DNA of 64,000 nucleotides from Algicoccus sp048820935. GTDB lineage: Bacteria; Pseudomonadota; Gammaproteobacteria; Burkholderiales; Burkholderiaceae_B. Location: contig NZ_JBMERD010000007.1 of NCBI RefSeq assembly GCF_048820935.1, forward strand, positions 1 through 64,000, read 5' to 3'. A program made the translations under genes and the position numbers. Each line of letters opens with the position of its first letter. Positions within the stretch are counted from its first letter, which is position 1. Positions 55,584-63,943 of this stretch are shown one piece after another. The notes under the pieces were generated by a model, which saw only the letters and a list, made by a program, of their open reading frames with translations, did not search any database and was not told where the DNA came from.

Positions 55584-56483
55584 CTATTGCAGATCTAGTG
55601 TCTGTAAGACTTGTTGGAGCACGTTCCTAGGCTCGCCGGATAAAGACCGTAGTGGCAGGGGCAAGCAGTTTTGTTGCGCAAAACCGAGCAATTCTGCAGC
55701 AGCTGCCACGACACGCAGCGCACCATGCTGAGCAAACAAGGTCCACAACGTATGGAGTTGATCAGATAACTTCAGCGCTTCTTCTGGTTCTGAACCTTGA
55801 GCCGCACGTGTAATCGCCAAAGCCGTCTCTGGGAACAATCCACCAATGACGGAATACCAGGCATCACAGCCTGCAGTTAACCCAATGGCTGCAGACGCAT
55901 CGCCACTAACACCAATGCTCACATCGGGCGCAATCACTGACCGAAGCTGTGTGATCCGATCCTGAGCAACGGAAAAATCCAGAGAGACCGCCGGAATCTT
56001 GATGGAGCGTACGCTGGCTAATTGAGAGATTTCAGCTAGCAAATCATTCGAAAAGTCGAATCGAGTTGTACGGGGATTGTTGTAAACAATCAGTGGCACC
56101 GACAACATCGAATCCACCGCTTTAAACAAGCCCAGCACCTCAGCATCTGTCAGCAACTGATAAGAGACAGGCGCCAAAAGCACCCCATCCACACCCAGTT
56201 TCTGAGCATCTTCGGCTAATAACAAAACATCTTTGGTGCGCAATGCACCAATCCCAGCCAAGACTGGTATGTCAGATGCGCTTTCACGTGTGAGAGAAAT
56301 CACTCGAGCTCGTTCTTCACGTGTCAGATAGGGATAACTGCCTGTCGAACCCAGAGCACAAATGGAATCTACGCCACTTGTCGCCAATCGTTTAATCAGT
56401 CCACGATAAGCCGCTTCGTCAATGTCGGCCTCATTCATGGGCGTTAATGGAAAGGCGCTTAAACCGGTTAATCCTTTGACCAT
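55584..56483 (-). CDS. DapA-family aldolase (dihydrodipicolinate synthase-like)
   Basis: The protein has 299 residues. ALGSTGSYPYLTREER is the pyruvate-binding region, Tyr in PLIVYNNPRT and the Schiff-base Lys in VRSIKIPA are the two catalytic residues. The family makes or cleaves pyruvate-containing acids. The essential DapA is usually more conserved, so this could be a catabolic paralogue. An array of ATGTATA repeats lies upstream, and the Tn21 segment begins there. Confidence 0.87.
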   Translation of the reverse strand: MVKGLTGLSAFPLTPMNEADIDEAAYRGLIKRLATSGVDSICALGSTGSYPYLTREERARVISLTRESASDIPVLAGIGALRTKDVLLLAEDAQKLGVDGVLLAPVSYQLLTDAEVLGLFKAVDSMLSVPLIVYNNPRTTRFDFSNDLLAEISQLASVRSIKIPAVSLDFSVAQDRITQLRSVIAPDVSIGVSGDASAAIGLTAGCDAWYSVIGGLFPETALAITRAAQGSEPEEALKLSDQLHTLWTLFAQHGALRVVAAAAELLGFAQQNCLPLPLRSLSGEPRNVLQQVLQTLDLQ

Positions 56484-56723
56484 GGTAGACCTCCGAAAAT
56501 GACGTGACAGACCGATTAAACCTTTATATCACATGCGCTTACGATACCGCATCTGATCGTTTTAAGATATAAAAAGCGTCAAGTGAAGACAGTGTAATTC
56601 CAAAGTCGGAAACAACAGTCAAAAAGCGAACGCGACGACATTCGGATTCAAAACGAATCATCATGCGAACATCTCTATCAAAATCTAGTCATGTATAGGA
56701 AAATATAGACATGTATAGGTATG
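56484..56723. other. Chromosomal intergenic flank up to the Tn21 junction
   Basis: No gene is seen. The promoter of the DapA-family gene should be here, and repeats occupy its distal end from 56686. Past about 56724 the sequence is Tn21 res DNA. Confidence 0.6.
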
Positions 56724-56729
56724 TATACC
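56686..56729. repeat. Direct repeats TAGwCATGTATAGG at the Tn21 junction
   Basis: TAGTCATGTATAGG at 56686-56699 and TAGACATGTATAGG at 56706-56719 are 20 bp apart, and a third ATGTATA starts at 56721, ten bases further. GGTATGTATACC at 56718-56729 forms a near palindrome across the junction. The helical spacing suggests a regulator array for the DapA-family gene. Confidence 0.65.
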
Positions 56730-56846
56730 CTAACCTGATGTCAGATGCCATGTGTAAATTGCGTCAGGATAGGATTGAATTTTGAATTTATTGACATATC
56801 TCGTTGAAGGTCATAGAGTCTTCCCTGACATTTTGCAGGGAATTCC
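56724..56846 (+). promoter_or_regulatory. Tn21 res site, lacking the left half of subsite I
   Basis: From ATACCCTAACCTGATG the sequence follows the Tn21 res region as I recall it, including subsites II and III and the tnpR promoter up to GGGAATTCC. The right dyad arm AACCTGA (56732-56738) is there, but its partner TCAGGTT, expected about 19 bp upstream, is replaced by chromosomal DNA. Confidence 0.75.
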
Positions 56847-57407
56847 ATGACTGGACAGCGCATTGGGTATATCAGGGTCAGCACCTTCGACCAGAACCCG
56901 GAACGGCAACTGGAAGGCGTCAAGGTTGATCGCGCTTTTAGCGACAAGGCATCCGGCAAGGATGTCAAGCGTCCGCAACTGGAAGCGCTGATAAGCTTCG
57001 CCCGCACCGGCGACACCGTGGTGGTGCATAGCATGGATCGCCTGGCGCGCAATCTCGATGATTTGCGCCGGATCGTGCAAACGCTGACACAACGCGGCGT
57101 GCATATCGAATTCGTCAAGGAACACCTCAGTTTTACTGGCGAAGACTCTCCGATGGCGAACCTGATGCTCTCGGTGATGGGCGCGTTCGCCGAGTTCGAG
57201 CGCGCCCTGATCCGCGAGCGTCAGCGCGAGGGTATTGCGCTCGCCAAGCAACGCGGGGCTTACCGTGGCAGGAAGAAATCCCTGTCGTCTGAGCGTATTG
57301 CCGAACTGCGCCAACGTGTCGAGGCTGGCGAGCAAAAGACCAAGCTTGCTCGTGAATTCGGAATCAGTCGCGAAACCCTGTATCAATACTTGAGAACGGA
57401 TCAGTAA
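56847..57407 (+). CDS. tnpR: Tn21 resolvase TnpR
   Basis: The protein has 186 residues. GYIRVSTFDQNPERQL contains the nucleophilic Ser of serine recombinases, and VHSMDRLARNLDDL the catalytic Arg residues; the C-terminal helix-turn-helix (FGISRETLYQYLR) binds res. It resolves cointegrates at res and represses its own promoter. Its length and sequence are those of Tn21, and it looks intact. Confidence 0.97.
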   Translation: MTGQRIGYIRVSTFDQNPERQLEGVKVDRAFSDKASGKDVKRPQLEALISFARTGDTVVVHSMDRLARNLDDLRRIVQTLTQRGVHIEFVKEHLSFTGEDSPMANLMLSVMGAFAEFERALIRERQREGIALAKQRGAYRGRKKSLSSERIAELRQRVEAGEQKTKLAREFGISRETLYQYLRTDQ

Positions 57408-57409
57408 AT

Positions 57410-60376
57410 ATGCCACGTCGTTCCATCCTGTCCGCCGCCGAGCGGGAAAGCCTGCTGGCGTTGCCGGACTCCAAGGACGACCTGATCCGACATTACACAT
57501 TCAACGATACCGACCTCTCGATCATCCGACAGCGGCGCGGGCCAGCCAATCGGCTGGGCTTCGCGGTGCAGCTCTGTTACCTGCGCTTTCCCGGCGTCAT
57601 CCTGGGCGTCGATGAACTACCGTTCCCGCCCTTGTTGAAGCTGGTCGCCGACCAGCTCAAGGTCGGCGTCGAAAGCTGGAACGAGTACGGCCAGCGGGAG
57701 CAGACCCGGCGCGAGCACCTGAGCGAGCTGCAAACCGTGTTCGGTTTCCGGCCCTTCACCATGAGCCATTACCGGCAGGCCGTCCAGATGCTGACCGAGC
57801 TGGCGATGCAAACCGACAAAGGCATCGTGCTGGCCAGCGCCTTGATCGGGCACCTGCGGCGGCAGTCGGTCATTCTGCCCGCCCTCAACGCCGTCGAGCG
57901 GGCGAGTGCCGAGGCGATCACCCGTGCTAACCGGCGCATCTACGACGCCTTGGCCGAACCACTGGCGGACGCGCATCGCCGCCGCCTCGACGATCTGCTC
58001 AAGCGCCGGGACAACGGCAAGACGACCTGGTTGGCTTGGTTGCGCCAGTCTCCGGCCAAGCCAAATTCGCGGCATATGCTGGAACACATCGAACGCCTCA
58101 AGGCATGGCAGGCACTCGATCTGCCTACCGGCATCGAGCGGCTGGTTCACCAGAACCGCCTGCTCAAGATTGCCCGCGAGGGCGGCCAGATGACACCCGC
58201 CGACCTGGCCAAATTCGAGCCGCAACGGCGCTACGCCACTCTCGTGGCGCTGGCCACCGAGGGCATGGCCACCGTCACCGACGAAATCATCGACCTGCAC
58301 GACCGCATCCTGGGTAAGCTGTTTAACGCTGCCAAGAATAAGCATCAGCAGCAGTTCCAGGCGTCAGGCAAGGCCATCAACGCCAAGGTACGTCTGTACG
58401 GGCGCATCGGTCAGGCGCTGATCGACGCCAAGCAATCAGGCCGCGATGCGTTTGCCGCCATCGAGGCCGTCATGTCCTGGGATTCCTTTGCCGAGAGCGT
58501 CACCGAGGCGCAGAAGCTCGCGCAACCCGATGACTTCGATTTCCTGCATCGCATCGGCGAGAGCTACGCCACCCTGCGCCGCTATGCACCGGAATTCCTT
58601 GCCGTGCTCAAGCTGCGGGCCGCGCCCGCCGCCAAAAACGTGCTTGATGCCATTGAGGTGCTGCGCGGCATGAACACCGACAACGCCCGCAAGCTGCCAG
58701 CCGATGCACCGACCGGCTTCATCAAGCCGCGCTGGCAGAAACTGGTGATGACCGACGCCGGCATCGACCGGCGCTACTACGAACTGTGCGCGCTGTCCGA
58801 GTTGAAGAACTCCCTGCGCTCGGGCGACATCTGGGTGCAGGGTTCACGCCAGTTCAAGGACTTCGAGGACTACCTGGTACCGCCCGAGAAGTTCACCAGC
58901 CTCAAGCAGTCCAGCGAATTGCCGCTGGCCGTGGCCACCGACTGCGAACAATATCTGCATGAGCGGCTGACGCTGCTGGAAGCACAACTTGCCACCGTCA
59001 ACCGCATGGCGGCAGCCAACGACCTGCCGGATGCCATCATCACCGAGTCGGGCTTGAAGATCACGCCGCTGGATGCGGCGGTGCCCGACACCGCGCAGGC
59101 GCTGATAGACCAGACAGCCATGGTCCTGCCGCACGTCAAGATCACCGAACTGCTGCTCGAAGTCGATGAGTGGACGGGCTTCACCCGGCACTTCACGCAC
59201 TTGAAATCGGGCGATCTGGCCAAGGACAAGAACCTGTTGTTGACCACGATCCTGGCCGACGCGATCAACCTGGGCCTGACCAAGATGGCCGAGTCCTGCC
59301 CCGGCACGACCTACGCGAAGCTCGCTTGGCTGCAAGCCTGGCATACCCGCGACGAAACGTACTCGACAGCGTTGGCTGAACTGGTCAACGCTCAGTTTCG
59401 GCATCCCTTTGCCGGGCACTGGGGCGATGGCACCACATCATCATCGGACGGACAGAATTTCCGAACCGCTAGCAAGGCAAAGAGCACGGGGCACATCAAC
59501 CCAAAATATGGCAGCAGCCCAGGACGGACTTTCTACACCCACATCTCCGACCAATACGCGCCATTCCACACCAAGGTGGTCAATGTCGGCCTGCGCGACT
59601 CAACCTACGTGCTCGACGGCCTGCTGTACCACGAATCCGACCTGCGGATCGAGGAGCACTACACCGACACGGCGGGCTTCACCGATCACGTCTTCGCCCT
59701 GATGCACCTCTTGGGCTTCCGCTTCGCGCCGCGCATCCGCGACCTGGGCGACACCAAGCTCTACATCCCGAAGGGCGATGCCGCCTATGACGCGCTCAAG
59801 CCGATGATCGGCGGCACGCTCAACATCAAGCACGTCCGCGCCCATTGGGACGAAATCCTGCGGCTGGCCACCTCGATCAAGCAGGGCACGGTGACGGCCT
59901 CGCTGATGCTCAGGAAACTCGGCAGCTACCCGCGCCAGAACGGCTTGGCCGTCGCGCTGCGCGAGTTGGGCCGCATCGAGCGCACGCTGTTCATCCTCGA
60001 CTGGCTGCAAAGCGTCGAGCTACGCCGCCGCGTGCATGCCGGGCTGAACAAGGGCGAGGCGCGCAATGCGCTGGCCCGTGCCGTGTTCTTCAACCGCCTT
60101 GGTGAAATCCGTGACCGCAGTTTCGAGCAGCAGCGCTACCGGGCCAGCGGCCTCAACCTGGTGACGGCGGCCATCGTGCTGTGGAACACGGTCTACCTGG
60201 AGCGTGCGGCGCATGCGTTGCGCGGCAATGGTCATGCCGTCGATGACTCGCTATTGCAGTACCTGTCGCCACTCGGCTGGGAGCACATCAACCTGACCGG
60301 TGATTACCTATGGCGCAGCAGCGCCAAGATCGGCGCGGGGAAGTTCAGGCCGCTACGGCCTCTGCAACCGGCTTAG
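57410..60376 (+). CDS. tnpA: Tn21 transposase TnpA, Tn3 family
   Basis: The protein has 988 residues, the standard Tn21 length, and begins 2 bp after tnpR. The C-terminal DDE domain includes HISDQYAPFHTKVVNVGLRD and VLDGLLYHESDL. It binds the 38-bp terminal repeats and forms cointegrates. The stop codon lies within IRtnp. The gene looks complete, so it could act in trans on Tn21 ends. Confidence 0.97.
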   Translation: MPRRSILSAAERESLLALPDSKDDLIRHYTFNDTDLSIIRQRRGPANRLGFAVQLCYLRFPGVILGVDELPFPPLLKLVADQLKVGVESWNEYGQREQTRREHLSELQTVFGFRPFTMSHYRQAVQMLTELAMQTDKGIVLASALIGHLRRQSVILPALNAVERASAEAITRANRRIYDALAEPLADAHRRRLDDLLKRRDNGKTTWLAWLRQSPAKPNSRHMLEHIERLKAWQALDLPTGIERLVHQNRLLKIAREGGQMTPADLAKFEPQRRYATLVALATEGMATVTDEIIDLHDRILGKLFNAAKNKHQQQFQASGKAINAKVRLYGRIGQALIDAKQSGRDAFAAIEAVMSWDSFAESVTEAQKLAQPDDFDFLHRIGESYATLRRYAPEFLAVLKLRAAPAAKNVLDAIEVLRGMNTDNARKLPADAPTGFIKPRWQKLVMTDAGIDRRYYELCALSELKNSLRSGDIWVQGSRQFKDFEDYLVPPEKFTSLKQSSELPLAVATDCEQYLHERLTLLEAQLATVNRMAAANDLPDAIITESGLKITPLDAAVPDTAQALIDQTAMVLPHVKITELLLEVDEWTGFTRHFTHLKSGDLAKDKNLLLTTILADAINLGLTKMAESCPGTTYAKLAWLQAWHTRDETYSTALAELVNAQFRHPFAGHWGDGTTSSSDGQNFRTASKAKSTGHINPKYGSSPGRTFYTHISDQYAPFHTKVVNVGLRDSTYVLDGLLYHESDLRIEEHYTDTAGFTDHVFALMHLLGFRFAPRIRDLGDTKLYIPKGDAAYDALKPMIGGTLNIKHVRAHWDEILRLATSIKQGTVTASLMLRKLGSYPRQNGLAVALRELGRIERTLFILDWLQSVELRRRVHAGLNKGEARNALARAVFFNRLGEIRDRSFEQQRYRASGLNLVTAAIVLWNTVYLERAAHALRGNGHAVDDSLLQYLSPLGWEHINLTGDYLWRSSAKIGAGKFRPLRPLQPA

Positions 60377-60409
60377 CGTGCTTTATTTTCCGTTTTCTGA
60401 GACGACCCC
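60372..60409. repeat. Tn21 terminal inverted repeat IRtnp (38 bp)
   Basis: On the minus strand it begins GGGGTCGTCTCAGAAAACGG and ends GCACGCTAAG, as for the tnp-side end of Tn21. TATTA at 60410-60414 after it is one copy of the 5-bp target duplication. Confidence 0.95.
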
Positions 60410-60820
60410 TATTATGGCGAAGGTATCATTCAGGAAGCGTTGATGAAGGATTATCTCTGTAAAAAGTTATTCAACCGGCTTTCCGGTACCCTGGTGATCA
60501 GAGCGCGCTGCGGCAATAACATTACTGGCCTGGCATGTTGCAATATTCTTTATCCCTCGCCCCGATACAGCGGTCAGCTGCATATTAAAGAGCTGTATGT
60601 TTCTCAGTGCGATCGAAATAAGGGCACGGGTAAAGCGATAATGCGCTTTATAGCCCGGCTTGCGCTTGAACAGGAATGCCTTAGCCTTAGCTGGAACGCT
60701 GAAAAATCCAACCCCGGCGCTAACCGTTTTTATCAGGCTCTGGGAGGCAGAATAAATGATCATATCGTCAATTATTACCTCCACGGGGAGAGCCTGAGCA
60801 AACTGGCCTCAGGCATTTGA
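60410..60820 (+). pseudogene. GNAT acetyltransferase, 3' part, interrupted by Tn21
   Basis: The frame continues from the target duplication through YGEGIIQEALMKDYLCKK to a stop at 60820. LHIKELYVSQCDRNKGTGKA is the acetyl-CoA-binding motif of GNAT enzymes. The 5' part lies at 62672-62729 on the far side of IS1; joining the two at TATTA gives MEEHYYGEGIIQ with no break. The substrate is unknown. Confidence 0.85.
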
Positions 60821-61020
60821 GAAGCACACGGTCACACTGCTTCCGGTAGTCAATAAACCGGTAAACCAGCAATAGACATAAGCGGCTATTTAACGACCCT
60901 GCCCTGAACCGACGACCGGGTCGAATTTGCTTTCGAATTTCTGCCATTCATCCGCTTATTATCACTTATTCAGGCGTAGCAACCAGGCGTTTAAGGGCAC
61001 CAATAACTGCCTTAAAAAAA

Positions 61021-61680
61021 TTACGCCCCGCCCTGCCACTCATCGCAGTACTGTTGTAATTCATTAAGCATTCTGCCGACATGGAAGCCATCACAAACGG
61101 CATGATGAACCTGAATCGCCAGCGGCATCAGCACCTTGTCGCCTTGCGTATAATATTTGCCCATGGTGAAAACGGGGGCGAAGAAGTTGTCCATATTGGC
61201 CACGTTTAAATCAAAACTGGTGAAACTCACCCAGGGATTGGCTGAGACGAAAAACATATTCTCAATAAACCCTTTAGGGAAATAGGCCAGGTTTTCACCG
61301 TAACACGCCACATCTTGCGAATATATGTGTAGAAACTGCCGGAAATCGTCGTGGTATTCACTCCAGAGCGATGAAAACGTTTCAGTTTGCTCATGGAAAA
61401 CGGTGTAACAAGGGTGAACACTATCCCATATCACCAGCTCACCGTCTTTCATTGCCATACGGAATTCCGGATGAGCATTCATCAGGCGGGCAAGAATGTG
61501 AATAAAGGCCGGATAAAACTTGTGCTTATTTTTCTTTACGGTCTTTAAAAAGGCCGTAATATCCAGCTGAACGGTCTGGTTATAGGTACATTGAGCAACT
61601 GACTGAAATGCCTCAAAATGTTCTTTACGATGCCATTGGGATATATCAACGGTGGTATATCCAGTGATTTTTTTCTCCAT
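61021..61680 (-). CDS. catA1: Type A chloramphenicol acetyltransferase CatA1
   Basis: The protein has 219 residues. [16 protein letters not shown] contains the catalytic His, and the sequence is that of the Tn9/R100 enzyme. It O-acetylates chloramphenicol with acetyl-CoA in the cytoplasm and gives resistance. GGAGCTAAGGA precedes the ATG. It is transcribed towards tnpA, between the GNAT 3' part and IS1. Confidence 0.99.
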
Positions 61681-61903
61681 TTTAGCTTCCTTAGCTCCTG
61701 AAAATCTCGATAACTCAAAAAATACGCCCGGTAGTGATCTTATTTCATTATGGTGAAAGTTGGAACCTCTTACGTGCCGATCAACGTCTCATTTTCGCCA
61801 AAAGTTGGCCCAGGGCTTCCCGGTATCAACAGGGACACCAGGATTTATTTATTCTGCGAAGTGATCTTCCGTCACAGGTATTTATTCGGCGCAAAGTGCG
61901 TCG
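61681..61903 (-). promoter_or_regulatory. catA1 promoter and leader region
   Basis: This is the upstream region familiar from Tn9-type cat genes, which is activated by cAMP-CRP in E. coli. A CATAAT -10-like box (minus strand) lies near 61749. No other gene is present between cat and IS1. Confidence 0.65.
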
Positions 61904-61958
61904 GGTGATGCTGCCAACTTACTGATTTAGTGTATGATGGTGTTTTTGAGGTGCTCCA

Positions 61959-62234
61959 GTGGCTTCTGTTTCTATCAGCTGTCCCTCCTGTTCAGCTACT
62001 GACGGGGTGGTGCGTAACGGCAAAAGCACCGCCGGACATCAGCGCTATCTCTGCTCTCACTGCCGTAAAACATGGCAACTGCAGTTCACTTACACCGCTT
62101 CTCAACCCGGTACGCACCAGAAAATCATTGATATGGCCATGAATGGCGTTGGATGCCGGGCAACCGCCCGCATTATGGGCGTTGGCCTCAACACGATTTT
62201 CCGCCATTTAAAAAACTCAGGCCGCAGTCGGTAA
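61959..62234 (+). CDS. insA: IS1 InsA repressor
   Basis: The protein has 91 residues and starts with GTG, 55 bp from the IS1 end as known for IS1. The CPSCSAT and CSHC zinc motif and a helix-turn-helix (ATARIMGVGLNTIFRHL) let it bind the IS1 ends and repress transposition. Ribosomes slip by -1 at A6C (62210-62216) to make the InsAB' transposase. Confidence 0.97.
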   Translation: MASVSISCPSCSATDGVVRNGKSTAGHQRYLCSHCRKTWQLQFTYTASQPGTHQKIIDMAMNGVGCRATARIMGVGLNTIFRHLKNSGRSR

Positions 62235-62656
62235 CCTCGCGCATACAGCCGGGCAGTGACGTCATCGTCTGCGCGGAAATGGACGAACAGTGGGGATACG
62301 TCGGGGCTAAATCGCGCCAGCGCTGGCTGTTTTACGCGTATGACAGGCTCCGGAAGACGGTTGTTGCGCACGTATTCGGTGAACGCACTATGGCGACGCT
62401 GGGGCGTCTTATGAGCCTGCTGTCACCCTTTGACGTGGTGATATGGATGACGGATGGCTGGCCGCTGTATGAATCCCGCCTGAAGGGAAAGCTGCACGTA
62501 ATCAGCAAGCGATATACGCAGCGAATTGAGCGGCATAACCTGAATCTGAGGCAGCACCTGGCACGGCTGGGACGGAAGTCGCTGTCGTTCTCAAAATCGG
62601 TGGAGCTGCATGACAAAGTCATCGGGCATTATCTGAACATAAAACACTATCAATAA
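62153..62656 (+). CDS. insB: IS1 InsB, catalytic part of InsAB' transposase
   Basis: The frame holds the DDE catalytic domain (CAEMDEQWGYVGAKSR, VIWMTDGWPLYESRL, KRYTQRIERHNLNLRQHL). The functional protein is the -1 frameshift fusion starting at 61959; the independent ATG here is nominal. It looks intact. Confidence 0.95.
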   Translation: MPGNRPHYGRWPQHDFPPFKKLRPQSVTSRIQPGSDVIVCAEMDEQWGYVGAKSRQRWLFYAYDRLRKTVVAHVFGERTMATLGRLMSLLSPFDVVIWMTDGWPLYESRLKGKLHVISKRYTQRIERHNLNLRQHLARLGRKSLSFSKSVELHDKVIGHYLNIKHYQ

Positions 62657-62671
62657 GTTGGAGTCATTACC

Positions 62672-62729
62672 CCCCGGACGAGTGGGAATCCATGGTAGGG
62701 ATTTTTACCGAAATGGAAGAACACTATTA
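62672..62729 (+). pseudogene. GNAT acetyltransferase, 5'-side fragment between IS1 and IRmer
   Basis: The 58 bp encode PDEWESMVGIFTEMEEHY in the same frame as the fragment at 60410 once the TATTA duplication is joined. The true gene start has been removed by IS1. The TATTA at 62725-62729 is the second copy of the Tn21 target duplication. Confidence 0.85.
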
Positions 62730-62767
62730 GGGGGCACCTCAGAAAACGGAAAATAAAGCACGCTAAG
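62730..62767. repeat. Tn21 terminal inverted repeat IRmer (38 bp)
   Basis: It begins GGGGGCACCTCAGAAAACGG and ends GCACGCTAAG, and is the inverse of IRtnp apart from a few bases near the outer end. The stop codon of merR lies inside it. Confidence 0.95.
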
Positions 62768-63197
62768 GCATAGCTGACCTTGCCAGGCCTGCTTCGCCCT
62801 GTAGTGACGCGATCAACGGGCAGGAAACATTCCCCTTTCGTGCATGGCAGGCGCACACGAGTTCAGACAGCACGGTTTCCATGCGCGCCAAGTCGGCCAT
62901 CTTCTCGCGCACGTCCTTGAGCTTGTGTTCGGCCAGGCTGCTGGCCTCCTCGCAGTGGGTGCCATCGTCGAGCCGCAACAGCTCGGCAATCTCGTCCAGA
63001 CTGAACCCCAGCCGCTGTGCCGATTTCACGAATTTCACCCGAACCACGTCCGCCTCCCCATAGCGGCGGATGCTGCCGTAAGGCTTGTCCGGTTCCCGCA
63101 ACAGGCCCTTGCGCTGATAGAAGCGGATTGTCTCCACGTTGACCCCGGCCGCCTTGGCAAAAACGCCAATGGTCAGGTTTTCCAAATTATTTTCCAT
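62763..63197 (-). CDS. merR: Mercuric resistance regulator MerR
   Basis: The protein has 144 residues from ATG 63197, which gives the known N-terminus [20 protein letters not shown]; the longer open frame crosses the mer promoter. The winged helix is followed by a dimer helix and the mercury-binding Cys residues ([20 protein letters not shown]). It represses, then with Hg(II) activates, the mer operon by untwisting the operator. Confidence 0.97.
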
Positions 63198-63202
63198 ATC
63201 GC

Positions 63203-63233
63203 TTGACTCCGTACATGAGTACGGAAGTAAGGT
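63203..63233 (+). promoter_or_regulatory. mer promoter-operator
   Basis: TTGACT (63203-63208) and TAAGGT (63228-63233) are 19 bp apart, the over-long spacing typical of MerR-controlled promoters. The dyad CCGTAC-ATGA-GTACGG at 63209-63224 between them is the MerR site. Confidence 0.93.
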
Positions 63234-63268
63234 TACGCTATCCAATCCAAATTCAAAAGGGCCAACGT

Positions 63269-63619
63269 ATGTCTGAACCACAAAACGGGCGCGGTGCGCT
63301 CTTCGCCGGCGGGCTGGCCGCCATTCTTGCATCGACCTGCTGCCTGGGGCCGCTAGTACTGGTCGCCCTGGGCTTCTCCGGTGCTTGGATCGGCAACCTG
63401 ACGGTGCTGGAACCCTATCGACCGTTGTTCATCGGCGCGGCGCTAGTGGCGCTGTTCTTCGCCTGGAAGCGGATTTACCGGCCCGTGCAGGCATGCAAGC
63501 CAGGTGAGGTCTGCGCGATTCCGCAGGTGCGCGCCACCTACAAGCTGATTTTCTGGATCGTGGCCGTGCTGGTCCTGGTCGCGCTTGGATTTCCCTATGT
63601 CGTTCCATTTTTCTATTAA
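63269..63619 (+). CDS. merT: Mercuric ion transport protein MerT
   Basis: The protein has 116 residues with three membrane segments. The Cys pair in ASTCCLGPL in the first segment and Cys residues in [11 protein letters not shown] bind Hg(II). It takes mercury from MerP and moves it into the cell for reduction by MerA. Sequence and order are those of Tn21. Confidence 0.97.
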
Positions 63620-63632
63620 CCAGGAGTTCATC

Positions 63633-63908
63633 ATGAAGAAACTGTTTGCCTCCCTTGCCCTCGCCGCCGCTGTTGCCCCGGTGTGGGCCGCTACCCAGAC
63701 CGTCACGCTAGCGGTTCCCGGCATGACTTGCGCCGCCTGCCCGATCACAGTCAAGAAAGCGCTCTCCAAGGTCGAAGGCGTGAGCAAGGTCGATGTGGGC
63801 TTCGAGAAGCGCGAGGCCGTCGTCACTTTTGACGACACCAAGGCCAGCGTACAGAAGCTGACCAAGGCCACCGCAGACGCCGGCTATCCGTCCAGCGTCA
63901 AGCAGTGA
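63633..63908 (+). CDS. merP: Periplasmic mercuric ion-binding protein MerP
   Basis: The protein has 91 residues. Its signal peptide ends at VWA (residue 19), and GMTCAAC is the metal-binding motif of the HMA fold. It captures Hg(II) in the periplasm and passes it to MerT. It starts 13 bp after merT stops. Confidence 0.98.
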   Translation: MKKLFASLALAAAVAPVWAATQTVTLAVPGMTCAACPITVKKALSKVEGVSKVDVGFEKREAVVTFDDTKASVQKLTKATADAGYPSSVKQ

Positions 63909-63943
63909 GCCAGCAAGCCAACGACAACAGCGAGAGCCGCTTC

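Larger units (their letters stand above)
61904..62671 (+). mobile_element. IS1 (768 bp, complete)
   Basis: It starts GGTGATGCTGCCAACTTACT and ends GGAGTCATTACC, exactly 768 bp, with insA and insB intact. The flanking 9-mers (AAGTGCGTC and CCCCGGACG) do not match, so there is no target duplication. That is expected if this copy arose by recombination between the two IS1 of the r-determinant. Confidence 0.97.

Noticed and set aside
56700..56740. Insertion by a Tn402/Tn5053-type res hunter
   Set aside because: Such elements insert near res, but the left flank has no terminal repeat of that family and no tni genes; it runs into a chromosomal gene.
59600..60010. Long open frames on the minus strand within tnpA
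   Set aside because: They are shadows created by the GC-rich codons of tnpA and match no family.
61021..62671. Tn9 composite transposon
   Set aside because: Only one IS1 copy is next to catA1, and the Tn21 end lies on the other side, so a Tn2670-type origin fits better.
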